From the NCBI GenBank assembly GCA_009692605.1, contig SHYV01000021.1:1-33267 (forward strand): 33,267 nucleotides of DNA, given 5' to 3'. Every line of letters begins with the position of its first letter. Position 1 is the first letter of the stretch. The position numbers and the translations under genes are program-made. The stretch is from Myxococcales bacterium (GTDB lineage Bacteria; Myxococcota_A; UBA796; SXON01). The notes below the pieces were generated by a model. It searched no databases, was not told the DNA's origin, and saw nothing but the letters and a program-made list of their open reading frames with translations. Shown one piece after another: positions 26,063 to 33,267 of this stretch.

Positions 26063-27117
26063 TCCCGGACCGGTTGGCCGCCGCACCGTTGGCTCCCGCA
26101 CCGTTGGTCCCCCCCCCCGGCCTGCAGGCCCTCGCCCGGAGTCGCGCCTACGCGCTGCTTGGCGACCTGTTCGGACGGGGGCTCCGGGCGGAGACCCTGG
26201 TCGCCTGGCGTCAGGTCGACGGGGGCATCCTCGGCGACGACCCCGCCCCAGCCGACGTTTGTGTGGACCTTGAGGCCGCGGCCGAGGCACACACTCGGTT
26301 TTTTGTACTCGAACTGCCTGCGTTTGAGGGGGCTTTTCTCGCGCCTGACGGGCTCCTTGGCGGGGCCATCACCCAATCCGTGCGCGCCGCGCGGACCCTA
26401 GCTGGCCTAGGCGACCCGGTGGACGTCGAGCCCGACCATCTCGCGGCGGAGCTCGCCTGGTTGGGGTTTCTGTGTGGGGCGGAGGCCGACGCGCTTCGGG
26501 ACGGCGTGGACGCTGGGCCGATCATCGGGCTGCAGCGGGCAGCGCTGAACACCCACCTGCTTCGCTGGGTGCCCGCCTTCGTCGCCGCGCTCGACTCGAT
26601 CATCGGCGGGGAGCCCGCGGGGGCCGCCGATCGCGTCTACCAGCGCGGCGCAAACATCGCCCTTCAGGTGCTCATCGAGCACGCCGCCGTCGTGGGCGCA
26701 GGTGGGGATGGCCCCGAGGCGGGGAGCGCGTGGGCGCTCCCGGTCGCCACGGACGTCCTGGAAGACCCGAAAGCGGGTCTACGAGCCATCGCCGAGCACC
26801 TCGTCCTCCCCTGTCAGGCAGGCGGCTACCTCACCCGCGGTGTGATCCTGCGGGCGGCGCGCCGCCTTGAGCTGCCGACCACGTTCGGTACCCGCGCCGA
26901 TCTGCTTGAGGGGCTGCTGTGCGCGGCGGCGCAATACTCGATGGTGGCGGACGTGTGCCGGGAGCTCGGGATCGTCGTCGCGGGGTGGGCCCGAACCCTT
27001 GAGTCGGCCCCGACCATCGCGGCGACTCCATGGCTTGATCGCGGCCGTCGTACGCAGGCGCTGCTGGCGCGGGTGGCTGCGGCCGGGCGGGCTGACGACT
27101 CCGACAGGCTGGGCTGA
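26059..27117 (+). CDS. TorD/DmsD-family molybdoenzyme chaperone, long form
   Basis: TorD-type chaperones hold the catalytic molybdoenzyme during cofactor insertion. The 352-residue protein has the family features ARSRAYALLGDLF near residue 28, a degenerate E-x-x-Y/F-x-x-L/F motif near LELPAFEGAFLAPDG, EPDHLAAELAWLGFLC near 120 and LLRWVPAFVAAL near 155. Usual TorD proteins are about 200 residues. Here an extra C-terminal region of some 130 residues follows, including LEDPKAGLRAIAEHLVLPCQ. It begins with GTG 26059 overlapping the stop of the catalytic gene, so its partner is almost surely that enzyme. A run of ten C (26109-26118) and a 12-base direct repeat (26081-26092, 26096-26107) lie in its first codons. 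Confidence 0.85.
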
Positions 27118-27138
27118 GGGGTCCTTTAGGCCTTCTCC

Positions 27139-28191
27139 CTACGCCGGGCACGCCGCGTACTGGATCAGAAATTCGTACATCGCCGGCCCGCCGGTCGCGT
27201 CGTCGTCGAGCAGGACCCGGCCCGTCCACCCGTTTGTCGAGGTCGGCTGCTCGGTCACCGTGACGCTCCCGCGCGCCTCGATGATCGTGATCTGGAGCGT
27301 CGTATCGTAGCCGGGCAGCGTTTTCGGGAGCGGATCGTACCGATCACTGACCGTCGCGGACGCCCAGGTAGGGATCCACGCCACGCCGTCGAGCAGGGTC
27401 TCTGCGCTGGGGCAGCCGCTGTGCTCTCCCACCCTGTCGAAGTTTCGATGCTCCCACCAGCCGGCGCTCCCTTGGATGACGAACCAGTCCGAGCCGTCGA
27501 TGCATGCGCGCACGTTCAGGAGGTCGACGATGGCGCCGGGGTACTGGGCGGGGTCAGTGTCGTCACAGTCGTCGGGGTTGTCGGCCCAGTTGTCATCAGG
27601 GAAGCAGGCCGCGAGAGGCGAGTTGGGGTCGCCGTAGCCGTCCCCATCGACGTCTGCCCAGCCGGTGGCCTCTCCGGAGCTGTCGAGATCCGGGTCGGCG
27701 TCATCCACGAGACCGTCGCAGTCGTTGTCCAGCCCGTCGCAGATTTCCACTGCGCCTGGATGGATGGCGGCGGCCGCGTCGTCGCAGTCTTCGTTGTCGG
27801 CCACCCAGCCGGCGGGCTGCGTGCAGGCGATCGTGGTGGTCTCGGGGTCGCCGTACGTGTCGGAGTCGCTGTCCTGGTACCAGACGGTGCCGAGGTCTTC
27901 GTCGGTGCGGCCGTCGCAGTTGTCGTCGATCTCGTTGCAGATCTCGAGGGCCGCGGGGTTTACGGCCGCGTCTGTGTCATCGCAGTCGGTCCCATCAGCG
28001 ACGTAGCCCTCCGGTTGGTCACACGCCTCCACCATGGCGCCGGGGCTGCCCGCATTGTCGCCGTCCGCGTCGGCGTACCAGGTGTCCGTGAAACAGGCGA
28101 TGGGGTCGCTGTCGGCTTCGATCAGCTTGTTGTCGCTGCGGCAGCCGACAAGGACCATGAGCGGGATGGCCAGCAAGGGGGAGGGACGCAT
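27139..28191 (-). CDS. Lipoprotein with repeated D/N-rich putative metal-binding motifs
   Basis: This 350-residue surface or periplasmic lipoprotein has signal MRPSPLLAIPLMVLVGC with the lipid Cys at 17. It carries three related repeats of the kind [W/Y]-x-D-x-D-x-D-x-x-G-x-P ... D-C-D-D, roughly at residues 38-95, 96-170 and 173-225. The first two end in EICxxxDxxCDG. This is the 'putative metal-binding motif' repeat common in myxobacterial secreted proteins, related to thrombospondin-type Ca2+ loops, so Ca2+ binding is likely but inferred. The C-terminal 120 residues form a different, beta-rich region with no recognised fold. The ATG at 28191 is chosen for the lipoprotein signal. The frame extends further upstream but would overlap the divergent gene. 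Confidence 0.85.
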   Translation of the reverse strand: MRPSPLLAIPLMVLVGCRSDNKLIEADSDPIACFTDTWYADADGDNAGSPGAMVEACDQPEGYVADGTDCDDTDAAVNPAALEICNEIDDNCDGRTDEDLGTVWYQDSDSDTYGDPETTTIACTQPAGWVADNEDCDDAAAAIHPGAVEICDGLDNDCDGLVDDADPDLDSSGEATGWADVDGDGYGDPNSPLAACFPDDNWADNPDDCDDTDPAQYPGAIVDLLNVRACIDGSDWFVIQGSAGWWEHRNFDRVGEHSGCPSAETLLDGVAWIPTWASATVSDRYDPLPKTLPGYDTTLQITIIEARGSVTVTEQPTSTNGWTGRVLLDDDATGGPAMYEFLIQYAACPA

Positions 28192-28346
28192 GCGGGGTCC
28201 GGATCGCGGGAGCGTACCACCGATCCGCCCTGTGTTGCGGCGCTCCTGACACGGGTGCGTGGCCGCGCCGGTCGAATTTCGGGCGGCGCGACGAGGCGGA
28301 TGACCGTAGGCCGCTCCGGGCACGCCATGGGACGTTAAAGGGCCCC

Positions 28347-29495
28347 ATGTCGAACGTCGCCACCTACCTCGCCTCCACGAACGTCCTGTCTCGCGTGCCG
28401 CGGAGCGCGGTCGTCGGCAGCGTACCGCTCTGGTCACTCCAGAACCTCGAGGATGGGCAGGTCTTCTGCAAGGAGGGGGACCCGGGCGACAGCATCGCTG
28501 TCCTCGTGGAAGGCGAGTGCACGGCGCAGGTCGATGGCGTGGAGGTGGGCCGCATCAAGCGGGGGGATCTGATCGGCGAGTCCTCTGTCTTTTTCATCGG
28601 AGGGACACGGTCGGCCACGGTGGTGTCTCGGGCCCGGTCCTCGTTCCTCCTGCTTCGAGGGGAAGACCTGCGCAGGCTGCGCGCCGAGCAGAACCCGGTG
28701 TACATGGCGCTGGTCGACCACGGTTTGCAGGAGCTGGCCCGCCGCGTACAACGAGCCAACGATCGGCTCTCCCGGCTGGTGGAGGGCACCCATGAGCGCC
28801 CGGCTCGCAAGGACCCGTCCGCGCTCGTCCGGCTCTGGAAGTCGCTGGTTCCGGGCAAGCCAGCGGCGCCCTGCCCGTCGCTTGAGCCGCTGCTGCGTCG
28901 GTTGCCGGGCCTCGCCAAGGCGCCTCCGGGGGCGCTGGCGCCGCTTCGGGACGCGTTCGAATCCCGGGCGTTTGCGGAGGGTGAGGTGCTTTTTCTGGAG
29001 CAGGACTCGGCCGACGCGGCGTGGGTGGTCGCGCTTGGCAAGGTGGACGTGCTTCGGCAGGTTCGCGGTACACGGGCCGAGCGGCTGACCACCCTGTCGG
29101 CGGGTGATCTGTTCGCGGTGAACGCCCTGATCGCCAAGGGGCCTCGGACTGCGTCCTGCGTCGCTACGACCCCGGTTTGGGCGTTTCGGATCAGCGCCGA
29201 GGCCAGCCGCGGGCTCACGGGCGAGGCGCTGCTGTGGTGGAGCGAGTGTGTGCTCGCGGTGATGCAGGAGCAGCTCCGGCGGGCGAATGGCAATCTGGGG
29301 CGCGCGGCGGGGTCACAAGCGGACTCCCTTCTGCCGCCGGCACCCACGGCGAGCGAACCTCAGCCCGACGCCGTCCTGCAAGGCCTCCTCACGCAGTCCG
29401 GCTTCCTCGAGGGGCTGCCGTTGGACTTCAACCTCGATGACGTCGAGGTCGTCATCGATGAGGATACGCTCCGGAACTCGAAGCGACGCCACTGA
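28347..29495 (+). CDS. Protein with two cyclic-nucleotide-binding-type domains
   Basis: This 382-residue cytoplasmic protein has two CNB (CRP-like) beta-barrels and no recognisable DNA-binding or enzymatic domain. The first (about 28-125) reads EDGQVFCKEGDPGDSIAVLVEG ... RGDLIGESSVFFIGGTRSATVV, which has the G-E-S/x5/R-T-A-T phosphate-binding-cassette layout with IGGTRSATV. The second (about 205-300) reads FAEGEVLFLEQDSADAAWVVALG ... GDLFAVNALI and has lost the cassette Glu, so it may not bind nucleotide. The tail is acidic (DFNLDDVEVVIDEDTL). It is probably a cAMP/c-di-GMP sensor or scaffold. The spacing to ATG 28347 (AAAGGG 4-9 bases upstream) supports this start. Confidence 0.83.
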   Translation: MSNVATYLASTNVLSRVPRSAVVGSVPLWSLQNLEDGQVFCKEGDPGDSIAVLVEGECTAQVDGVEVGRIKRGDLIGESSVFFIGGTRSATVVSRARSSFLLLRGEDLRRLRAEQNPVYMALVDHGLQELARRVQRANDRLSRLVEGTHERPARKDPSALVRLWKSLVPGKPAAPCPSLEPLLRRLPGLAKAPPGALAPLRDAFESRAFAEGEVLFLEQDSADAAWVVALGKVDVLRQVRGTRAERLTTLSAGDLFAVNALIAKGPRTASCVATTPVWAFRISAEASRGLTGEALLWWSECVLAVMQEQLRRANGNLGRAAGSQADSLLPPAPTASEPQPDAVLQGLLTQSGFLEGLPLDFNLDDVEVVIDEDTLRNSKRRH

Positions 29496-29526
29496 CCGCG
29501 GAGATCCTTGCGGATGGACGGGCCCC

Positions 29527-29572
29527 GGGGACGAAGAGGCGATAGCCGCCGCTGCCCGTCCCCTTCGTCTTT
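29527..29572 (+). other. Overlapping alternative hairpins ahead of argB
   Basis: In the 86-base gap between the CNB gene and argB two stems compete. GGGGACG (29527-29533) pairs with CGTCCCC (29557-29563), with a small internal hairpin GGC-GATA-GCC (29538-29547). Alternatively, GACGAAG (29530-29536) pairs with CTTCGTC (29563-29569) and is followed by TTT. The argB Shine-Dalgarno (GGAG, 29573-29576) comes directly after. It may be a weak terminator or leader control; the evidence is pairing only. Confidence 0.4.
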
Positions 29573-29581
29573 GGAGCCGCC

Positions 29582-30478
29582 GTGAATCGCATCCTCCCAC
29601 TGCTTGACGCTGCCGCTTACATCCGGCTCTTCCACGCCAAGACCATCGTCATCAAGGTCTCCGGCAGCATCCTCGCCGATGAGCGTGCCCGGACGGCGCT
29701 CGCCGAGGATGTCTCGTTGCTCCACCACGTGGGGATCCGTCTGGTGCTCGTGCACGGCGGCGGTCCGCAGTTGGACGCGCTGTCCAACAAGCTCGACGTG
29801 CCCCGCGAGGTGGTCGCCGGGCGACGGGTCACTGATGCGAAGACGCTTGACCTCGCGAAGATGGTGTTTCGCGGCCAGCTGAACAGCGACCTCGTCGCCG
29901 CGCTGACCGCGGTCGGGGTGAAGGCTGTCGGTCTCTCCGGCGCCGATGGAAAGTGCATTCAGGCGACCCGGCGTCCGCCACGTACGATGCGGGATCCATC
30001 CACCGGCGTCGAGCAGCTGGTCGACTTTGGCTTCGTCGGGGATGTCGATGCGGTCGATGTCACGCTCCCAAAGCTGCTGATCGACGCCAAGATGGTCCCG
30101 GTGTTCTGCTCGCTGGCGTGCTCGGATGGCGGGCAGCTGCTCAACGTGAACGCAGACACCATCGCCGCGCGGGTCGCCATCGCGCTCGGCGCCGAGAAGC
30201 TGATCCTCTGTACGAGCGTGGCTGGGCTGCTCGAGGACGTCAAGGACCCACGGCGGTTGGTCTCCTACGGGGACCTCGGCACCGTCGACGAGCTTGTACG
30301 TCAGGGGGCGGTCTCGGGCGGCATGCTGCCGAAGCTCTCGGCGTGCACCGACGCGCTGAAGGGCGGTGTCCCGAGGGTGCACTTGATCGATGGAACGCGC
30401 GTACACAGCCTGCTCCTTGAGTTGTTCACCAACGAAGGCTGCGGGACGATGCTCGTCGCGAGACGCGAAGGGGGCTGA
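29582..30478 (+). CDS. argB: Acetylglutamate kinase
   Basis: ArgB phosphorylates N-acetyl-L-glutamate with ATP, the second step of arginine synthesis. The 298-residue amino-acid-kinase fold shows TIVIKVSGSIL (21-31, with the phosphate-binding Lys and Gly-Ser loop), LVHGGGPQLDALS (56-68, acetylglutamate site), NVNADTIAARVAIALGAEKLIL (central Asn/Asp and the following helix) and GGMLPKLSACTDALKGGVPRVHLIDG near the end. The usual IKYGG is IKVSG here. The start is GTG 29582 with GGAG 5 bases upstream. proC follows after 6 bases, so the two amino-acid genes form an operon. Confidence 0.93.
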   Translation: MNRILPLLDAAAYIRLFHAKTIVIKVSGSILADERARTALAEDVSLLHHVGIRLVLVHGGGPQLDALSNKLDVPREVVAGRRVTDAKTLDLAKMVFRGQLNSDLVAALTAVGVKAVGLSGADGKCIQATRRPPRTMRDPSTGVEQLVDFGFVGDVDAVDVTLPKLLIDAKMVPVFCSLACSDGGQLLNVNADTIAARVAIALGAEKLILCTSVAGLLEDVKDPRRLVSYGDLGTVDELVRQGAVSGGMLPKLSACTDALKGGVPRVHLIDGTRVHSLLLELFTNEGCGTMLVARREGG

Positions 30479-30484
30479 AGCATC

Positions 30485-31309
30485 ATGAGCTGGACGATCG
30501 GGTTCGTGGGTGCAGGCGTGATGGCCGAGACGATGATCTCGGGGCTGCTGGCCGAGGGCTTCGAGCCGGGTCGCATCCTCGCGAGTCACCGTCGCGCGGA
30601 TCGTGTCGCCGAGCTTTCTGCTCTGGGGGTATCCGCCACGCTGGACAACCGTGTGGCGGCCGCCGCCGACGTGGTGGTGATCTCGGTGAAGCCACAGACG
30701 CTGCTCGGTGTGCTCGCCGAGGTGAAGGGCGCTGTGCGGCCGGATGCGCTCGTGGTCAGCATCGTGGCTGGGGCTCGGCTGCGCGTTCTGCAGGTGGTGC
30801 TCGGCCACCACAAGGTCGTCCGGTGCATGCCCAACCTTCCTTGCCGTATCCGGCGGGGGATGACGGTCTGGTGTGCGGCCGGAGAGCTTGGGGATGGCGA
30901 CCGCGCGCGCGTCGCCGCTGTGCTGGGAGTGATGGGGAAGCACATCGAGGTACAGGACGAGGGCCATGTGGACAGGGCCACCGCGGTGAACGGCACCGGC
31001 CCCGCCATCGTGGCGCATTTCGTGAAGGCGTTCATCGAAGCGGCCGGGTACATCGGTGAGCCTCGCGGCGTGGCTCGGGAGACCGTGCTGGAGACCATGC
31101 TCGGCACCGCCGAGATGATCCTGCAGAACGAAGGTCACATCGCTGAGCTCATCGACGAGGTGACCAGCCCCGGCGGCACGACCTCCCGCGCGTTGCAGGT
31201 CTTGAAGAACGGCCGGTTCTCTGCCGTGCTCACCGAGAGCGTGGACGCCGCGTACCAGCGAACCCGAGAGCTTGGGGACGCCCTCGAAGCGGCCCTGCCG
31301 CCAGCCTGA
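30485..31309 (+). CDS. proC: Pyrroline-5-carboxylate reductase
   Basis: ProC reduces 1-pyrroline-5-carboxylate to proline with NAD(P)H. The 274-residue protein starts with the Rossmann motif IGFVGAGVMAETMISGLL (5-22). It has VVVISVKPQTL near 58-68, VVRCMPNLPCRIRRGMTVW near 112-130 (the MPN motif), and the substrate and dimer-helix signature DEVTSPGGTTSRALQVL (about 223-239). Length and motifs are normal. ATG 30485 lies 6 bases after argB, with GGG-rich bases just upstream. Confidence 0.95.
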   Translation: MSWTIGFVGAGVMAETMISGLLAEGFEPGRILASHRRADRVAELSALGVSATLDNRVAAAADVVVISVKPQTLLGVLAEVKGAVRPDALVVSIVAGARLRVLQVVLGHHKVVRCMPNLPCRIRRGMTVWCAAGELGDGDRARVAAVLGVMGKHIEVQDEGHVDRATAVNGTGPAIVAHFVKAFIEAAGYIGEPRGVARETVLETMLGTAEMILQNEGHIAELIDEVTSPGGTTSRALQVLKNGRFSAVLTESVDAAYQRTRELGDALEAALPPA

Positions 31310-31313
31310 TCGG

Positions 31314-32732
31314 GTGGTCGTCGTCGCCGGCCTGTTGGCGCTGTCGTGCTCCGGCTCACAGCCATCCACAGTGGCGGTGCCTCTGGTCACCCCGGCGGGG
31401 CCTACGCTGCGTGATCGCTACGGTGACCTCCCATTCCTGACCCCGATCGACGCCCCCGCCACGGTGGCCTTGTCCGGGGGCCCGGGTCTGGGGGGGCCGG
31501 GCCTGTCAGCCGCCGCCGGTGCGTGCGCCTCTTGCCACACCGAGAACCACGCCGAATGGGCCGCTGCGACCCACGCCTCGGCGGTTCGCGACCTGCAATT
31601 CATCGCCGAGCTTGCCAAGCCAGGACAGCCGCGGTGGCTTTGTCTCAATTGCCACCTGCCCACGCTCCCCCAGCGCGCACAAGCGTTCACCCTGGACTCT
31701 CGGCTGATCGGGGGTGTCTCCCAAGTGGAGTCCACTCCCAATCCGGAGTTCGACCCGGCACGCGTGGCAGAGGGCATCGGGTGCGCTACGTGTCACGTAC
31801 GCCGGGATGCAGACGGTGAAGGCATCGTCATCGGGCCGCGCGGCACGGGTCGCGCCCCGCATCGTGTGCGCGCCGATCCCGAGGCGCTCGCGGGCATCTG
31901 TGTAAACTGTCACAGCCCGACCGCTGCGGATGGCTCTCCGATCGCCATCTCCCCGGAGCTTGTGTGTTGGTTCGAAACGGCGCAAGAGATCCCGGATGCG
32001 GCCGGATCGGGGTCCGCGGATGTCGCGAGTTGTGTCGCCTGCCACATGCCGGTGGTCGCGCGGCCCGCCGCCGACGGGGCGCCCGACGTGGAGCTTCGTC
32101 GTCACGTTTGGATGGGGGGGGGGATTCCAAAATACTACGATGGTTATTTGACGTTGCGGTCACGCGGCTGGGAGTCGGGGCTCGATGTTCGTGTGAGGGA
32201 CGGGCAGGTGACCCTCACCAACGTGCGGGCCGGCCACAGTTTGCCGACCGCGGACCCCGAGCGGTTCCTTCGCGTGGAGGCCCGCTTGGAGGTGAACGGC
32301 GCGGTGGTGTCCCGCGATGTCTTGCGCATCGGGCAGATTTGGGATTGGGGGGATGCCGTGTCCGGGCGGGCCGCGCATCGACTGGCCGATACCCGGCTGC
32401 GCGGAGGTGAGACGCGGGTCTGGACGCCGGCGCTCTCGGGGGCCGGGGATCTCGTGGTCGAGGTGGCGCACGTGAGGCTGACTCCGGAGCACGCGGCGAG
32501 CATGAAGGCCGCGGTCCTGGACGCTGAGCTGATCGCGCTGTGGCCCGAAGCCCAGACGCTGCTCCCGGCGATTGACGAGCACTATCCTCTCGCTACCTGG
32601 ATATTCAGGGAGCGCCACGAACGGGCGACCGGGTCTGTCCGCACGTGGACGCAATCCGAGCTGCTGGAAGAGTCCAGGAGGTTCGGGGCCCTGCCGCTGG
32701 GTGCGAAGCGACTGAGCCTGGAGGTGGAGTGA
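31314..32732 (+). CDS. Pentaheme c-type cytochrome lipoprotein
   Basis: This is a 472-residue exported multiheme cytochrome. A short lipoprotein signal (VVVVAGLLALSC, lipid Cys about 11) is followed by five CXXCH sites: CASCH (C71), CLNCH (C110), CATCH (C157), CVNCH (C196) and CVACH (C240). All fall in the first half, in a layout like cytochrome c554-type proteins. Residues 270-470 are a beta-rich domain with RAGHSLPTADPERFLRVEARL, whose early His could be an axial ligand. The start GTG 31314, 4 bases after proC, gives the lipoprotein signal; an upstream ATG at 31272 would overlap proC. A run of ten G (32114-32123) codes for GGG after Met267. The electron partner is not identifiable here. Confidence 0.85.
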   Translation: MVVVAGLLALSCSGSQPSTVAVPLVTPAGPTLRDRYGDLPFLTPIDAPATVALSGGPGLGGPGLSAAAGACASCHTENHAEWAAATHASAVRDLQFIAELAKPGQPRWLCLNCHLPTLPQRAQAFTLDSRLIGGVSQVESTPNPEFDPARVAEGIGCATCHVRRDADGEGIVIGPRGTGRAPHRVRADPEALAGICVNCHSPTAADGSPIAISPELVCWFETAQEIPDAAGSGSADVASCVACHMPVVARPAADGAPDVELRRHVWMGGGIPKYYDGYLTLRSRGWESGLDVRVRDGQVTLTNVRAGHSLPTADPERFLRVEARLEVNGAVVSRDVLRIGQIWDWGDAVSGRAAHRLADTRLRGGETRVWTPALSGAGDLVVEVAHVRLTPEHAASMKAAVLDAELIALWPEAQTLLPAIDEHYPLATWIFRERHERATGSVRTWTQSELLEESRRFGALPLGAKRLSLEVE

Positions 32733-33020
32733 GGGGGGAGTGCGCGTGGCTCGCGGTGTCGGGTGGGCCAGCGTTGGTGAGTGGCACCCCCTGCCGGTAA
32801 GAAGGTCGATGTGGACCCGAACCACGGGGCACAGATGATCGTCACCCTGTCCTTGAGCACCCTCTTCTCGCACGACAAGGGCGCCTGCCCGGTCGCATCA
32901 CGTGGCGTCGGGGTCGACCCGGCTGTGCGCAGTCGCTCGCGGGGCTGGGCCTCGCGGACCAGCGCCTGCTCCTCCTTGGCGACCGCCTGCTCGCCGGATG
33001 ATCGCCGCGGCCTCACAGCT
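32733..33020. other. Intergenic stretch with no supportable gene
   Basis: These 288 bases lie between the pentaheme cytochrome stop and the stop of the minus-strand PIN-domain gene. Frames stay open on both strands, but none gives a recognisable motif or a good ribosome site, and the predicted products are Arg/Ser-rich in the way of chance translations. It may contain decayed coding sequence. Confidence 0.5.
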
Positions 33021-33267
33021 TCAAGCGGGCTCCACGACCTCGATGAACGGGAAGCAACGGAAGTCGCCGCCATTGAGGGGCGCCAGGCGCCGCACGCCCG
33101 CTCGCTCAAGCGTTACGGCCAGGGTGGTGTCGAGGATCCGGTTCCGCCCAAGCTGGTGCTTCGCCATCAACTCGAGGACGCGAGGTAGGACCTCGGGTGT
33201 TGGCCCCACCCTGCTCGTCTCGACCGCTTGCCACACGGGCAGTAGCAGGGTTCGAGCGGCGTCCATC
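33021..33267 (-). CDS. PIN-domain protein (VapC-like), C-terminal part, runs off window
   Basis: The visible 81 residues match the second half of a PIN-domain ribonuclease: LGRNRILDTTLAVTLERAGVRRLAPLNGGDFRCFPFIEVVEP. This contains the Asp of the third acidic position (ILDTTLA) and the closing N-x-x-D-F motif (Asp in GGDF). VapC toxins are about 130 residues, so the N-terminus with the first catalytic Asp lies beyond the right edge. A Met codon near 33266 is probably internal. If a VapB-type antitoxin exists it would be upstream of the toxin, outside the window. Confidence 0.72.
   Translation of the reverse strand, partial: MDAARTLLLPVWQAVETSRVGPTPEVLPRVLELMAKHQLGRNRILDTTLAVTLERAGVRRLAPLNGGDFRCFPFIEVVEPA

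Noticed and set aside
28192-28437. Longer N-terminus for the metal-binding lipoprotein
   Set aside because: It would overlap the start of the divergent CNB gene and bury the lipoprotein signal 82 residues inside.
29360-31390. Open frame of 676 codons on the minus strand opposite argB and proC
   Set aside because: Composition typical of a mirror translation, and it spans two well-recognised genes on the plus strand.
32582-33109. Possible 175-codon minus-strand gene covering the gap before the PIN gene
   Set aside because: Overlaps both the cytochrome and the PIN gene in other frames, has no recognised motif and no convincing start.

Overview
The window is a GC-rich chromosomal segment packed with genes, many of which overlap by 4 bases (ATGA or GTGA). 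The gene set suggests a bacterium of the Myxococcota / former Deltaproteobacteria group. Supporting signs are a lipoprotein with repeated D/N-rich 'putative metal-binding' motifs, a type 2 isopentenyl-diphosphate isomerase, an AgmX-type C-terminal domain, several Cys-rich lipoproteins and a respiratory chain rich in c-type cytochromes. This placement is inferred from gene content, not from a marker-gene tree.

Layout. Positions 1-5925 hold a caa3-type cytochrome c oxidase operon in the Bacillus-like order ctaB (partial), ctaC (CuA + cytochrome c), ctaD, ctaE, a subunit IV-cytochrome c fusion, and ctaG. It runs on with little or no gap into a YtkA-like protein, a di-heme MauG/peroxidase-type lipoprotein, two tandem 10-Cys paralogues and fni (5922-9375). 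A LapA-like membrane protein follows, then a convergent alpha/beta hydrolase and tRNA-Ala(CGC) with a good sigma70-type promoter.

Positions 10841-16997 (minus strand) hold the most unusual locus, an accessory Hsp70 cassette. In transcription order it is a lidless Hsp70 fused to a von Willebrand A (VWA) domain, a divergent GrpE, a second lidless Hsp70, and a membrane-spanning protein. That last protein has two J-like domains without HPD, a beta-rich domain, one TM helix, a PEGA domain and an AgmX/TonB-C-like end. Both Hsp70s lack a canonical hydrophobic interdomain linker, matching the loss of HPD in the J-like partner. The order suggests a self-contained, membrane-tethered chaperone machine. 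A parallel is the SglK (Hsp70)/GrpS (GrpE) pair needed for social motility in Myxococcus xanthus.

Positions 17119-21144 are housekeeping: maf, ppsR, fxsA, a CorA-type transporter and kdsD. Positions 21208-27117 encode a complex-iron-sulfur-molybdoenzyme system: a fused four-cluster ferredoxin-NrfD membrane subunit, a roughly 1000-residue molybdopterin catalytic subunit without a Tat signal, and an oversized TorD-type chaperone. Then come a metal-binding-repeat lipoprotein (minus) and a protein with two cyclic-nucleotide-binding domains. They are followed by argB, proC and a pentaheme cytochrome c lipoprotein. The right edge holds about 290 bp without a clear gene and the C-terminal part of a PIN-domain (VapC-like) protein. 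No insertion sequence, CRISPR array, rRNA or prophage gene was seen.
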